Source: Acidobacteriaceae bacterium
Lineage (GTDB): Bacteria > Acidobacteriota > Terriglobia > Terriglobales > Acidobacteriaceae
Reading direction: 5' to 3'
DNA length: 26,936 nt
NCBI GenBank assembly: GCA_025462785.1
Contig: JAOAPG010000023.1
Span: 1 to 26,936, forward strand
Part shown: positions 17,172 through 26,225 of the stretch, in pieces
Layout of the letters: every line of letters starts with the position of its first letter
Numbering within the stretch: position 1 is the stretch's first letter
Translations under genes and position numbers: made by a program
Notes under the pieces: model-generated
Databases searched by the model: none
What the model was told of the DNA's origin: nothing
Seen by the model: only the letters and a program-made list of their open reading frames with translations

Positions 17172-19529
17172 CTATCGCGTTACAGATAATTCCGGCTCCA
17201 GCGGGCGGCTTTCGGAGGAGAGCGAACGATAGACTTCGATCCATTGCTCGCGCACTGCCGGCCAGGAATAGCGCTGAGATTCTTCATGAGCATTCAAAGC
17301 GAGCCGGTTTGCAAGCTCGGGATCTCTCAACACACGAATAACGTTTCTAGCCAGCGCGTGCTCATCTCCGACCGGGGAGAGCAACCCAGTGCGCTCATGA
17401 TCCACGAGATATGGCATGCTTTCTGGCGCGGTGCTGACCACAGGCGTACCCGCCGCGAAGGCTTCTATGACCGACACCGGCATGTTATCCAGACACGAGG
17501 CATTAATGAAGATATCTGCCTGGGTGTAAAAACGCCCAATCTCCTGACGCGTAGCTACGCCGCAGAAATTCACGCCAGCCAGTCCTAGCTTTGCGACGAG
17601 CCTCTTAATCTGGCTCTCCTGTGGACCGCCACCAACTAAGTCCAGACGAGCTTCCGGAAACTCCTTTAGCACCTCGGCGAATGCTCGCACAACTACATCC
17701 ACACCGTAATAGGCATGAAACCCGCGCGTGCAAACGAGATGAGGACGAAGCAGTCTACGAACCCGAAAAGAGAATTGAGTCAGGTCGACAACGTTCGGCA
17801 CAACCTTAGCGGGAAGATCAAATTCGCGGAAAACATCGACAAGATATCCGGATGGAACGACCAGCATGTCTGCTTTTGCAAGCAGAGAACGAGCAGTGCG
17901 AAAGCGGAGTAAGTGATCTCGCGCCTCACCGCTGTGATAGTGAATAAGCGTTTTCTTCCCTCTCAGACGAGCGACAAAAGACGCGGGAACCGGCGCCACC
18001 AGAAAGGACCAATAGGATGCTGAAAAAATGTGGACGATGTCTGCATTCTTCAGACCGCGCCAGAGTGCCAATAGATACAGAGGCTCTCGAACAATGGTTC
18101 GCACGAATGGAATGCGTTCAATCCACTTCAGTCCCCGCGGAAATGTAGGGTCGATGGAGATGAGTTTGGCATCGATATCAGGATCACGTTTCCAGTTATT
18201 CAAGAGTAAATCGGCCTGAACTGACTGTCCCCCGACGTAACGCAAGGAAGCAGCGACGATCACAACATGAGTGCGAGGCTGCATGCTCCGTCGTGCCGGG
18301 TTCACTTGCGGTGATTTTGTATTCGGCCTCCATCGCTTCTTTTCAAGGAGCGCGGCGTAAAGATCTTCATGCCGCCGGCGCATATGGACCATCGTAAAGT
18401 TCGCTTTCGCGAATTCTTTCGCGTTGCGGCCAATGGCAAGACGAAGCGGAGCATCCCTCAGCAGGCGCGCAATTGCATCCGATAATGCCGCTTCGCCATT
18501 AGGAGCAACCAAGATCCCGCGGCTCTCACTCACGAGCTCAGGATTCCCCCCAACTCGGCTCGCAATCACCGGTACTCCAGCCGCCATGGATTCAATAATC
18601 GCATTCGAAAGGCTTTCCGATGTCGACGGCAAGATTGTAATATCGAGTGACGCCAGCACTGCGGGAACGTCACGCCGGTCGCCAAGAAACTGGATCTGAT
18701 GGCGAATACCTAGCTTGTCGGCTTCGTTTTCGAGCTCAGAACGCAGAGGACCATCCCCTACCAGCACGAACTCTAAATTGCGAAACTCAGAGGCCAGTCG
18801 CGCCGCCGCCCCGAGAAACAATCGATGATTCTTGGAGCGTGTGTTCATCCGTGCAATCATGCCAATACGCAAAAGCCCAGAACGCCGCGGCAATGCGGGG
18901 CCGGTCTCAACAAAAGATGAACTTGGCAAACCGTTACCGATCACGACCGTTTTGTCTTCTGGCAGCCCGCTCTCAATTAGGCGGCTCGCCGCCGCTTGGG
19001 AATTACAAATAACCGCGTCACACCAACGCAAAACGGCCAGTTGTGCACGAAACTGGTTCGGACTGAGCAAGTCCCCCAATTGTCGTTGGCTCCCAATCAC
19101 TACTGGGATTCGCGCCAAACGCGCCGCAGGAATGAGCGTGAGATTGGTGTAGAAATCGAATGCGTGCGCGATATCAATCGCGTTCTGACGCATGAACCGG
19201 CCTAATTTCCAACGTGTTCGCAAAGAACCAAGCCGGTACAAGCTTCCACCCAGCGGAAACTCCTGAACGTCGTTTAAGCCATCAAGAAAAGCTCCACGTT
19301 TCTGAATGCAGCCGAGGCGTACACGAAAGGAATGCGCGTCTAAAGACTTTGCCAGGGCGGCGAACTGTCGTTCGCTCCCGCCTGTATCGAAGCTGTCCGT
19401 CATCAGGAAGATGCCGGGAAGCGACCGCTCATCCGGTATGTCTTCATCAGTGCTCGCAACCGGGTGGGAAACATGAGCCGAGGTACTCATATCAACCGCT
19501 TCGGTACCGGAATGCAGAGGAGCATTCAT
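17172..19529 (-). CDS. Fusion of two family-4 glycosyltransferases
   Basis: A 785-residue protein with two complete GT4 (GT-B) units in one frame. Unit 1 spans about 38-400: GGSERQFAALAKSL near the start, VIGNGLPSSSF, and the E-x7-E type motif SESLSNAIIESMAAGVPVIA. Unit 2 begins around M416: THVVIVAASLRYVGGQSVQ, then VVPNVVDLTQF and DNMPVSVIEAFAAGTPVVS; its first acidic residue is D instead of E. Both look catalytically intact. Two sugars could therefore be added in sequence by one protein, or one half may be regulatory. The start is set by an ATGA overlap with the preceding amidotransferase. M416 with a separate start is possible, but there is no stop or frameshift between the halves, so a real fusion is the simplest reading. 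A linker (about 400-415) joins the units. Confidence 0.85.
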   Translation of the reverse strand: MNAPLHSGTEAVDMSTSAHVSHPVASTDEDIPDERSLPGIFLMTDSFDTGGSERQFAALAKSLDAHSFRVRLGCIQKRGAFLDGLNDVQEFPLGGSLYRLGSLRTRWKLGRFMRQNAIDIAHAFDFYTNLTLIPAARLARIPVVIGSQRQLGDLLSPNQFRAQLAVLRWCDAVICNSQAAASRLIESGLPEDKTVVIGNGLPSSSFVETGPALPRRSGLLRIGMIARMNTRSKNHRLFLGAAARLASEFRNLEFVLVGDGPLRSELENEADKLGIRHQIQFLGDRRDVPAVLASLDITILPSTSESLSNAIIESMAAGVPVIASRVGGNPELVSESRGILVAPNGEAALSDAIARLLRDAPLRLAIGRNAKEFAKANFTMVHMRRRHEDLYAALLEKKRWRPNTKSPQVNPARRSMQPRTHVVIVAASLRYVGGQSVQADLLLNNWKRDPDIDAKLISIDPTFPRGLKWIERIPFVRTIVREPLYLLALWRGLKNADIVHIFSASYWSFLVAPVPASFVARLRGKKTLIHYHSGEARDHLLRFRTARSLLAKADMLVVPSGYLVDVFREFDLPAKVVPNVVDLTQFSFRVRRLLRPHLVCTRGFHAYYGVDVVVRAFAEVLKEFPEARLDLVGGGPQESQIKRLVAKLGLAGVNFCGVATRQEIGRFYTQADIFINASCLDNMPVSVIEAFAAGTPVVSTAPESMPYLVDHERTGLLSPVGDEHALARNVIRVLRDPELANRLALNAHEESQRYSWPAVREQWIEVYRSLSSESRPLEPELSVTR

Positions 19530-21448
19530 CCAATCGTTCCGTGCAGAGCTGGTGCGTAATCGTGGATTGAGCTCGAATCCGCAGTCCTGAAAACCTGAAG
19601 AAAATTACGCTGCCACGATTCAAACATCAGCAGACGCCAGATCCGCGCGGAATGGTCTCGCCGGCCTTGGAAATGCTCATCCAACAAGCGTCTGACGCCC
19701 ACCGGATTAAAATATCCTCGTTGCAATGTTCGTGGCTCGAGCATCACCGTGAGGATCATATCTTTTAACTCGTGCCGCATCCAGTGACCGAGCGGAAGAG
19801 CAAATCCCTGCTTAGATCTATAAAGAACTTCCCGAGGAACACCGACCCGCTCCGCCAATTTCCGCAAAATATATTTCTGACTGCCGTTCCGCATTTTCCA
19901 TTCCGGCGTAAGTCCCGTCACCCATTCGAGGAAGACGTGGTCGAGCATGGGCACCCGAGCCTCAAGCGAGGTTAGCATGCTCATGCGGTCCACTTTCGTC
20001 AGGATGTCGCCCGGCAAATAAGTTTTGCTATCAAGATAGAGCACGCGACTCAGAGGATCGGTTGCGGGAGCGCTGTCGAGATACGACCGAAAAGATTTCA
20101 GCGGCTCGAATGAACCCACAAACTCGTCTGAAAGCAAAGCCATCTCCCGCTGAAAGGGCTGAAACGAAACACCTTCGGTGTAACGATCCTGCCAAGGCAA
20201 TGAAATGCTATATGCCAGGCTGCGCCCAGGCACACTATATGGAAGGCGGTGATGTATCTGCTCGCGATATAATCGCCCAGCCCAATGCGGTATCCATTCA
20301 TGCGACCTGTCTTGCAAATGAATGCGATACCTCTGGTAACCCGCAAACGCTTCATCCCCGCCGTCGCCCGACAATGCTACGGTCACGTGCTGACGGGCTA
20401 GACGAGAAACGTAATAGGTCGGTAGCATGGAAGAATCTCCAAACGGTTCCTCCAGCGATCGCGTGAGCATCTCGACTGTCTCAACCACATCGGGTTCAAG
20501 AATTAGCTCATGATGATCGGTGCCAAATTTGTCAGCAACCATCCGAGCATAAGGGGCCTCGTTAAAATCCGCGTGCTGAAAACCGATAGCAAAAGTTTTT
20601 ACCGGCCTCGAAGTGGCCCGCGCCATTAATGCGACAATGGTCGAGGAATCTGTTCCGCCGCTCAACATGGCGCCGAGAGGAACGTCCGCAATTAATCGAA
20701 TGCGAACCGCTTCTCCTAGCAGTCGTTCCAGTTCTTCCAAGCACTCTTCTTCGCTGGCCGGAGAGTGCGTTCCATATTGCGGCAAATCCCAATATTGCCG
20801 GATACGAATCTCGCCTGTTTCGAACTCGAGCAGGTGTCCTGGGGGCAACTTCTGAATCGGCCTAAAAGCGGTTAGGGGGTCGGGTATGTATCCGAAGTAG
20901 AAATATTGCAGCAGCGCTTCCTGATTCGTCACTGAGAGTTCGGGTTCGACCGCTAGAATCGTTTTGATCTCTGATCCGAACAGCAGTCGACCGTGACTGA
21001 GTGCATAATGAAGAGGCTTTTTTCCAAGCCGGTCGCGGGCCAATAGGAGCCGCCGATTTCGCTCGTCATAAAGCGCAAAAGCAAACATGCCGCGCAATTT
21101 CTTTACGCAGTCCGCCCCCATTTCTTCGTAAAGATGAACGATAACCTCGGTATCGGTATGTGTAGAAAATCGGTGGCCACGATTTTCGAGTTCTGAACGA
21201 AGCTCAGGAAAGTTATAGATCTCTCCGTTATAAACTACCCACACGCTTCGATCTTCATTGAATACCGGCTGGTGACCGCCGGATACGTCGATAATGCTCA
21301 GGCGGCGCATCCCGAGACCTACGCCATCTTTGACGAACACGCCTTCGTCATCGGGTCCGCGGTGGACGATGGTTTGACACATCCGGTGAATCGTCTCGGC
21401 ATCAATTACGCCGGAGCCGCTGGACACGATTCCCGCGATTCCACACAT
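19526..21448 (-). CDS. Asparagine-synthase-type amidotransferase (second copy)
   Basis: A 640-residue glutamine-hydrolysing amidotransferase. MCGIAG with Cys2, RGPDDEG, NGEIYNF and FSTHTDTEVIVH form the glutaminase half; the PP-loop SGGTDSS is at 263-269 and SGDGGDEAFAGYQRY follows. Its glutaminase half is very close to that of the copy at 14522-16480 (shared GMRRLSIIDV and NGEIYN surroundings), but the synthetase halves differ (SGDGGDE here, TGEGADE there; FGDSSMLPTYYVSRL versus WPSSVALYFVARL), so the acceptors probably differ. AAAGGG lies 7-8 bases before the ATG. It overlaps the downstream double GT4 by ATGA. Probable role: amidation of a uronic acid residue of the EPS; the precise acceptor is unknown. 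Confidence 0.88.
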   Translation of the reverse strand: MCGIAGIVSSGSGVIDAETIHRMCQTIVHRGPDDEGVFVKDGVGLGMRRLSIIDVSGGHQPVFNEDRSVWVVYNGEIYNFPELRSELENRGHRFSTHTDTEVIVHLYEEMGADCVKKLRGMFAFALYDERNRRLLLARDRLGKKPLHYALSHGRLLFGSEIKTILAVEPELSVTNQEALLQYFYFGYIPDPLTAFRPIQKLPPGHLLEFETGEIRIRQYWDLPQYGTHSPASEEECLEELERLLGEAVRIRLIADVPLGAMLSGGTDSSTIVALMARATSRPVKTFAIGFQHADFNEAPYARMVADKFGTDHHELILEPDVVETVEMLTRSLEEPFGDSSMLPTYYVSRLARQHVTVALSGDGGDEAFAGYQRYRIHLQDRSHEWIPHWAGRLYREQIHHRLPYSVPGRSLAYSISLPWQDRYTEGVSFQPFQREMALLSDEFVGSFEPLKSFRSYLDSAPATDPLSRVLYLDSKTYLPGDILTKVDRMSMLTSLEARVPMLDHVFLEWVTGLTPEWKMRNGSQKYILRKLAERVGVPREVLYRSKQGFALPLGHWMRHELKDMILTVMLEPRTLQRGYFNPVGVRRLLDEHFQGRRDHSARIWRLLMFESWQRNFLQVFRTADSSSIHDYAPALHGTIG

Positions 21449-21452
21449 GAGC

Positions 21453-22739
21453 TTACCCTTTCACGGCAACGTTGGGAATTTGAAGAGGAAGAGAAGAGGT
21501 TGAGCGAGATTTGCGAATTCGCTTCAGCCGGTAGTCGCGATAATCTCCGGGATTGCCCTCGCGCCCATCGCACGCCGCAAGAATAATGTTTACCATTTCT
21601 CGCGCCGATGCAAAGTGGATCGTTTCACTTCGCTGTTTTGCGCTTTCCACAAGTTCACGCAGAAACTTCCGCATCGGTTCTCCGAGTACAGCCGGTTCCT
21701 GCGTAGGATCCATGCTATGACAATGAAGCTTGATGAACAGCCAATCCGGTCTTCCATGCACGGAAATGGCAGCATCCTTCCACAAATTTAAGCGATGTAA
21801 GCTTGGGGGATTCGGCGGAGTTAAAGCGCCATTTTCTATTGCTGCAAATTTCCCAGTTCGCCCATTGCCGGATCGTCCAAAATCGAGCATAAGCGGCCCT
21901 TGAACAATTAGAGGAAAGATTTGTGGCTTCCGCCCACTCTCCAGATCCCGACCTCGCCGGTGCGACGCCCGCTGACTCAATGGCACCCCACACTCATAGA
22001 TCGAATTGATCTTGCTGGTCTGCGCCGGGTGGAACGCTCCTGTTGGCAGAGTCATATCCGCATAGCAACCAGTATCGGCCAGCACCTGTATTTCAGAATC
22101 CACTCCGCAGGCGAAGCCACCTGCTGAATTCGCCAGTGCGAAATTTCCATGAACAAACCCATACTGCGGAGTTCCAACTCCGTCGAAATACGAGAGACAG
22201 CCGTGCTCGAAAGCTAAAGTATCGCGGAACTGCGAAAGTTCTCTGCGTAGGTTTTCCGCCGTATCAGGCCGTGTAGTTCCGTGGTGCAAATGAATTTCGA
22301 CTTCACCCCAACCCGCATGGCAATGTTCGGCGAGGCGATCGAGATGCCCTTTGTCATACTGCTCAGCCGGATAGAAATACGAATGCACCAGGGGATAGCC
22401 ATCTACATCACGCCACTGGTCGATGAGCTTCGGGTATTCCCGGCACCAACGCTCGAGTCGTTTCTCTTGCTCCTCGTATGGCGCACGAGCGTACCCATTC
22501 TCTGGAACAATGGCGGGTTCGAAGTGATCGGCTATCGCGAAGATTAAATGCACCGGGCCTTGAGGCACCCGCCTTGTGAGTCTCTGCCAAGCGTAGGAAG
22601 GGAGCCAAGGGGCCGCATAAGATATTTTGCTGGCAAGACCTCGTCGGCGAGTGATCGGCGCATCACCGGCAGATTCACATGAATCGCCGCGCGCACTTTG
22701 GCTCACGCCCTCTACGCTTTTTGGTTGCGAATCTGTCAT
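21453..22739 (-). CDS. Divergent polysaccharide-deacetylase-like protein
   Basis: A 428-residue protein that I place only tentatively. It has a likely alpha/beta-barrel core: LIFAIADHFEPAI at 65-77 (possible metal pair D71, H72), GEVEIHLHHG at 145-154 (H150, H152, H153, resembling the H-x-H of NodB motif 2), FVHGNFAL at 196-203 and KLHCHSMDP at 337-345. This order of acid and histidine motifs resembles carbohydrate deacetylases, but the canonical TFDDG is missing. The first 35 residues are polar and low-complexity. No signal peptide is visible. It overlaps the methyltransferase gene by ATGA and is followed 4 bases later by the amidotransferase, so it belongs to the operon. Possible role: deacylation or hydrolysis of the EPS repeat; not proven. 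Confidence 0.55.
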   Translation of the reverse strand: MTDSQPKSVEGVSQSARGDSCESAGDAPITRRRGLASKISYAAPWLPSYAWQRLTRRVPQGPVHLIFAIADHFEPAIVPENGYARAPYEEQEKRLERWCREYPKLIDQWRDVDGYPLVHSYFYPAEQYDKGHLDRLAEHCHAGWGEVEIHLHHGTTRPDTAENLRRELSQFRDTLAFEHGCLSYFDGVGTPQYGFVHGNFALANSAGGFACGVDSEIQVLADTGCYADMTLPTGAFHPAQTSKINSIYECGVPLSQRASHRRGRDLESGRKPQIFPLIVQGPLMLDFGRSGNGRTGKFAAIENGALTPPNPPSLHRLNLWKDAAISVHGRPDWLFIKLHCHSMDPTQEPAVLGEPMRKFLRELVESAKQRSETIHFASAREMVNIILAACDGREGNPGDYRDYRLKRIRKSRSTSSLPLQIPNVAVKG

Positions 22740-23761
22740 CGGACTTCAACAGGTGCTTCGATTTGCCGACCCACTTCGCTAGTCATTTCTCGGTTCACTC
22801 GGGCAGGCTTGCGTCCGCGCACACCGATTGAATTATTGCCAACCGTTAGGTCCACAAGCCCGCAACTCTCGAACCACCGAAAGACTTGTTCGTAAGTGTG
22901 CTTCGATTGATACTTCGGTGAATACCAGTCAAACGTATCCAGCAGCCGAATGTCCCGATTCTTATTTCTATTTACCGGAAACACGTGGTGCACGACACCA
23001 GCGATCGGTTTACCGACCAGCGGGATCGTCCGCAGCCCACGATCAGTCCAATAGAAAAAAGGAACTGCGACGCGCAGAATGCGGAGGAGTGCCGGAGCCG
23101 ACATGCGATGGGTAAGTTTCCGGTAGATATCGCTGAACCGGAACCATTTGTTATATCCGCTGTAGAGCCAGATCGCAATTCCGCCCCCCGGCTTTAAATA
23201 CTGGGGCAGGTTTTTGAAAGCTTTTTCGCAATCCGGTGTATGGTGCAGCACGCCCATGCTGTATATGTAATCGAAACTTTCAGGCGCGAACGGTAGCGCA
23301 AACACATCGGCCTGTAAGGCTACGAATTCGCGGTCCGCTAAATTCCGCGCCGCAACTTCCGCGGCAGCGCTCAAGTCAATACCAACTACTCGCGCGCCCC
23401 ATCGCGTAGCGACCTCAGCAAAGCGGCCCATCCCGCAACCCACATCCAGAACCAGCTTCCCCTTCAGGTCCTCAGGCTTCAAGCCTGTTTTCCGCCGGAA
23501 ATCGGGATCCGATAAATCCATCCCTGCGTAATCAAGCTGTGTCCGGTCAAATTTATGCCATTGATATCCAAAACTGTCGGCGTAGCTGTGCTCGTCGACA
23601 AAACGCAAAACTCCGCGAACCAAAGGGAACTTCCGCTTGCAGGATGAGCAAACATATCCGTCCGCATCCTCATTCAATCTGGCCGGGCAAACCGTGCAGC
23701 GCAACAGCGCCAGCAGTTCCGCTGACATTCGTGAGTGAACTTGTTGATCGAGCCTTGGCAT
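22736..23761 (-). CDS. Class I SAM methyltransferase with N-terminal zinc ribbon
   Basis: A 341-residue enzyme. The N-terminal zinc ribbon C22-x2-C25 ... C38-x2-C41 resembles a Trm112-like domain. The Rossmann fold follows, with the SAM-binding loop VLDVGCGMG at 104-112, acidic GIDLS of motif II, and the motif IV region DYIYSMGVLHHTPD. Such fused ribbon-methyltransferases occur in surface-polysaccharide and natural-product clusters. Likely activity is O- or N-methylation of a sugar or small metabolite; the acceptor is unknown. The C-terminal portion (FPVNRNKNRDIRLLDTFDWYSPKYQ) is of unknown function but is part of the usual length. The gene overlaps the next one by ATGA. Confidence 0.85.
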   Translation of the reverse strand: MPRLDQQVHSRMSAELLALLRCTVCPARLNEDADGYVCSSCKRKFPLVRGVLRFVDEHSYADSFGYQWHKFDRTQLDYAGMDLSDPDFRRKTGLKPEDLKGKLVLDVGCGMGRFAEVATRWGARVVGIDLSAAAEVAARNLADREFVALQADVFALPFAPESFDYIYSMGVLHHTPDCEKAFKNLPQYLKPGGGIAIWLYSGYNKWFRFSDIYRKLTHRMSAPALLRILRVAVPFFYWTDRGLRTIPLVGKPIAGVVHHVFPVNRNKNRDIRLLDTFDWYSPKYQSKHTYEQVFRWFESCGLVDLTVGNNSIGVRGRKPARVNREMTSEVGRQIEAPVEVR

Positions 23762-23824
23762 GAAATGTCCCTAAATTTCGCTCGCTATCTAACTCTGCAG
23801 CGGAGTGCACATCACTAAAACAAT

Positions 23825-25063
23825 TTAATTCCGCGAATGCGCATACTGTTCTACAAGAGGCACACGATCCCCAACAACTGCCTCCAATACTTGGCCAAAT
23901 TTGTCGCCGATTGCCGACCAATCGTATCGTGCGGCAAGGTCAGCCGCCGCTCGCTCGAAATTAGAACGAAGCTGGCGATCCCGCAAAAACTTCAGGATCG
24001 ACTCGGCGAATTCTCGTTGCGTATCGGCCAGCATGATGTCTTTCCCATGGTGTACATCTAGACCTTCCGCTCCTACTGATGTGGAAACGACTGCCTTGCC
24101 CGCAGCCATTGCTTCGTAAATCTTAAGTCTCGTCCCCCCGCCAATGCGTAAGGGAACGATCACTAGCGCGGCCTCTCGTAGGTGGCCGATTACGGAGTCG
24201 ACTCTTCCCGTAACCTCAACCGAGCTGGACGCGAATTTCTGCACGCGCCGATCCGGATTTCTGCCAACGATTCGAAACCGCGTGCTAGGGATTTCGGCCA
24301 GCACCTGAGGCCAAATCTCATCGCAGAAATATTCAACAGCATCGATGTTCGGCTCCCAATCCATTGCACCCACGAACATCACAAGCGGTTCTACCTCACG
24401 CGGAGTGGGTTCGGGCCGGTACTGCTGCAGATCAACGCCTGTGGGAACCACTGTGATCCGGGATTCGTCAACCCATGCACTCATCAGATTTTTGTCGTGA
24501 TCTGAAACGGCAATGACGTGCTGATATTCACGCACAATCTTCTGCTCGTATCCAAGCATCTTCGAGAACTCCGTCCGATAAATCATTCTTCGGATCGGAT
24601 TCGATTCGGTTCCCGCATGCCTGCGCCAAATCTCTGCTTCTACATTGTGCTGGAACAGGACACTCGGAATCGTTAATTTCTCGGGAAAATTCACGGCAGC
24701 GTCCAAAAAATCGCAGACCGCGACATCGAACCGCTTCTCTTCAAACCAGACTTGCAGCTTCTGCCGAACTATCGGGCATGCAAACCGGCTCACAGCATAA
24801 GGGGCTGACATCGGCAGGTGCGACAAATAATCCAAACCGCGCTTTACTGCGTTTGAATCGCTCTTCCCTGTACAGACGCTGACAGCCCCCGGAAAATATT
24901 TCGCAAGTTCAGAATCATACTTCGCGTCCGGCCTTCCATCGTAGTAAGAGAAAAAAGTGAAGTCATTGCGCAACGCCAACTGCCGCGCGATATTGAACGA
25001 ACGAATATCGCCACCGCTGTGGACCGGTAGAAGCTTGTTGGCTTTGACCCAGAGTATCTTCAC
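23825..25063 (-). CDS. Family-4 glycosyltransferase (TIGR03087/stp1-like)
   Basis: A 412-residue GT-B enzyme with a GTG start at 25063 (GTG-AAG-ATA, giving MKILWVKANK). Features: SGGDIRSFNIARQL at 16-30 binding the acceptor side, VVPTGVDLQQY at 205-215, and the nucleotide-sugar motif IGGGTRLKIYEAMAAG at about 307-322. This matches the glycosyltransferase group known as sugar transferase, PEP-CTERM/EpsH1-system associated (TIGR03087), as I recall it; a profile search would confirm. It adds one sugar to the lipid-linked repeat at the inner face of the membrane. It sits between the GT2 and the methyltransferase genes. The ribosome site before the GTG is weak. Confidence 0.85.
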   Translation of the reverse strand: MKILWVKANKLLPVHSGGDIRSFNIARQLALRNDFTFFSYYDGRPDAKYDSELAKYFPGAVSVCTGKSDSNAVKRGLDYLSHLPMSAPYAVSRFACPIVRQKLQVWFEEKRFDVAVCDFLDAAVNFPEKLTIPSVLFQHNVEAEIWRRHAGTESNPIRRMIYRTEFSKMLGYEQKIVREYQHVIAVSDHDKNLMSAWVDESRITVVPTGVDLQQYRPEPTPREVEPLVMFVGAMDWEPNIDAVEYFCDEIWPQVLAEIPSTRFRIVGRNPDRRVQKFASSSVEVTGRVDSVIGHLREAALVIVPLRIGGGTRLKIYEAMAAGKAVVSTSVGAEGLDVHHGKDIMLADTQREFAESILKFLRDRQLRSNFERAAADLAARYDWSAIGDKFGQVLEAVVGDRVPLVEQYAHSRN

Positions 25064-25103
25064 GGAGCCGACGTCCCAGATGAAATCAGATTCTGCATAT
25101 CCG

Positions 25104-26225
25104 CTATCGCACCCAGATCGTTTTCCGTCCGGTCACAAAGTTCCCGAAAGCAACAGCTGCCGCGGTATTCAAAACGACAAATGTATAGGCAGCATCCGCC
25201 ATGCGCGCCAGCGGCCCTTTGGCCAATTGCATCATTGCCAGTAGACTGAGCCCATAAAACGCTACCTGCAATATGAGCGCAATGCGGTAAATCGGCCCGG
25301 TTAGAAAGCAAGACGTAAGCAACACAACGAGCAGCGCAAACGGCGCGGTCAGCCGGCTCACTTTGTGACTTAAAAATTCGAACCGTATAGGATTTTCTTT
25401 GCTCAGTAACCACGGGGCCAGTTGAAGCAACTGGTAGTTGCCGCCGAGCGTTCTCACCTTGCGGTTGAACTCGCGGCTTTTTCCTAAATCTGGCAGGTCC
25501 CAAGCCCGCGCTCGTGGATCGAAAATCACTCGGGCTCCCTGATGCACGACCTGCATGGGGATATAAACGTCATCTAGTACTGTTTCCGGTGGAACCGGCA
25601 TCACAAGGTTCCATCGAACAGCATAAATTGCTCCGGTGGCGCCCACGACTGATCCCGAAGCTGACTCCCACTCCCGAACTTTTTTTTCGATTCGCCAATA
25701 GAGGCCCATTCCACGATTTGCCTGACCGGATATGGGGTCTCCCAACATCAATTGTCCGCTCACGCACCCTACGCTAGAGTCCGCGAAATCCTGCGCTAAC
25801 AATCTCAATGCATCCGACTCGATGATCTGCCGCGCGTCAGTAAACAGCACGATCTCTCCCCGCGCTACACTGATCGCTTCGTTTAAGCCAGAAGCTTTTC
25901 CTTGCGAATGCTCCCCGAGAAGCACTCTCACGTTCTCCCGCTTTCCGTACGAAGATAAGATTTCATTAGTCTCATCACTGGATCCATCAGACATCACAAC
26001 AATCTCGAACAGTTCCTGCGGATAGTTCAGCGCCAATAAATTTTGTAACTTCCGCTCCAGCACTGCCGCCTCGTTGCGAACCACCATGACTGCGGAAACA
26101 GTAGGAGTGTAGGAGCCACGCTGTACTGGCCAAGGAGACCAGCGGCTTCGAAGCCACAACCATACAGGATAGCCGAGAAAAGTGTAGACAATGACTATCG
26201 TTGCTCCCCAGAACGCGATTTTCAT
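25104..26225 (-). CDS. Membrane-bound family-2 glycosyltransferase
   Basis: A 373-residue GT-A enzyme with one N-terminal membrane segment (about 4-20) and a C-terminal membrane bundle (294-335 and 345-362). Motifs: AVMVVRNEAAVLE at 45-57, MSDGSSDET at 78-86, FTDARQ at 128-133 (metal-binding D130), and LDDVYIPMQV at 217-226 (catalytic D218/D219). The Q-x-x-R-W of processive synthases is replaced by RKVRTLGGNYQ at 255-265, a variant seen in non-processive relatives. It probably transfers a sugar to the undecaprenyl-linked intermediate. ATGA overlap with the preceding sugar transferase gives the start at 26225. No RBS is needed if translation is coupled. Confidence 0.85.
   Translation of the reverse strand: MKIAFWGATIVIVYTFLGYPVWLWLRSRWSPWPVQRGSYTPTVSAVMVVRNEAAVLERKLQNLLALNYPQELFEIVVMSDGSSDETNEILSSYGKRENVRVLLGEHSQGKASGLNEAISVARGEIVLFTDARQIIESDALRLLAQDFADSSVGCVSGQLMLGDPISGQANRGMGLYWRIEKKVREWESASGSVVGATGAIYAVRWNLVMPVPPETVLDDVYIPMQVVHQGARVIFDPRARAWDLPDLGKSREFNRKVRTLGGNYQLLQLAPWLLSKENPIRFEFLSHKVSRLTAPFALLVVLLTSCFLTGPIYRIALILQVAFYGLSLLAMMQLAKGPLARMADAAYTFVVLNTAAAVAFGNFVTGRKTIWVR

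Noticed and set aside
18270..18300. Possible two separate genes instead of the double GT4 fusion, split at the ATG 18284
   Set aside because: The frame runs through without a stop codon, and no ribosome site stands out before this ATG, so one fused protein is the simpler reading.
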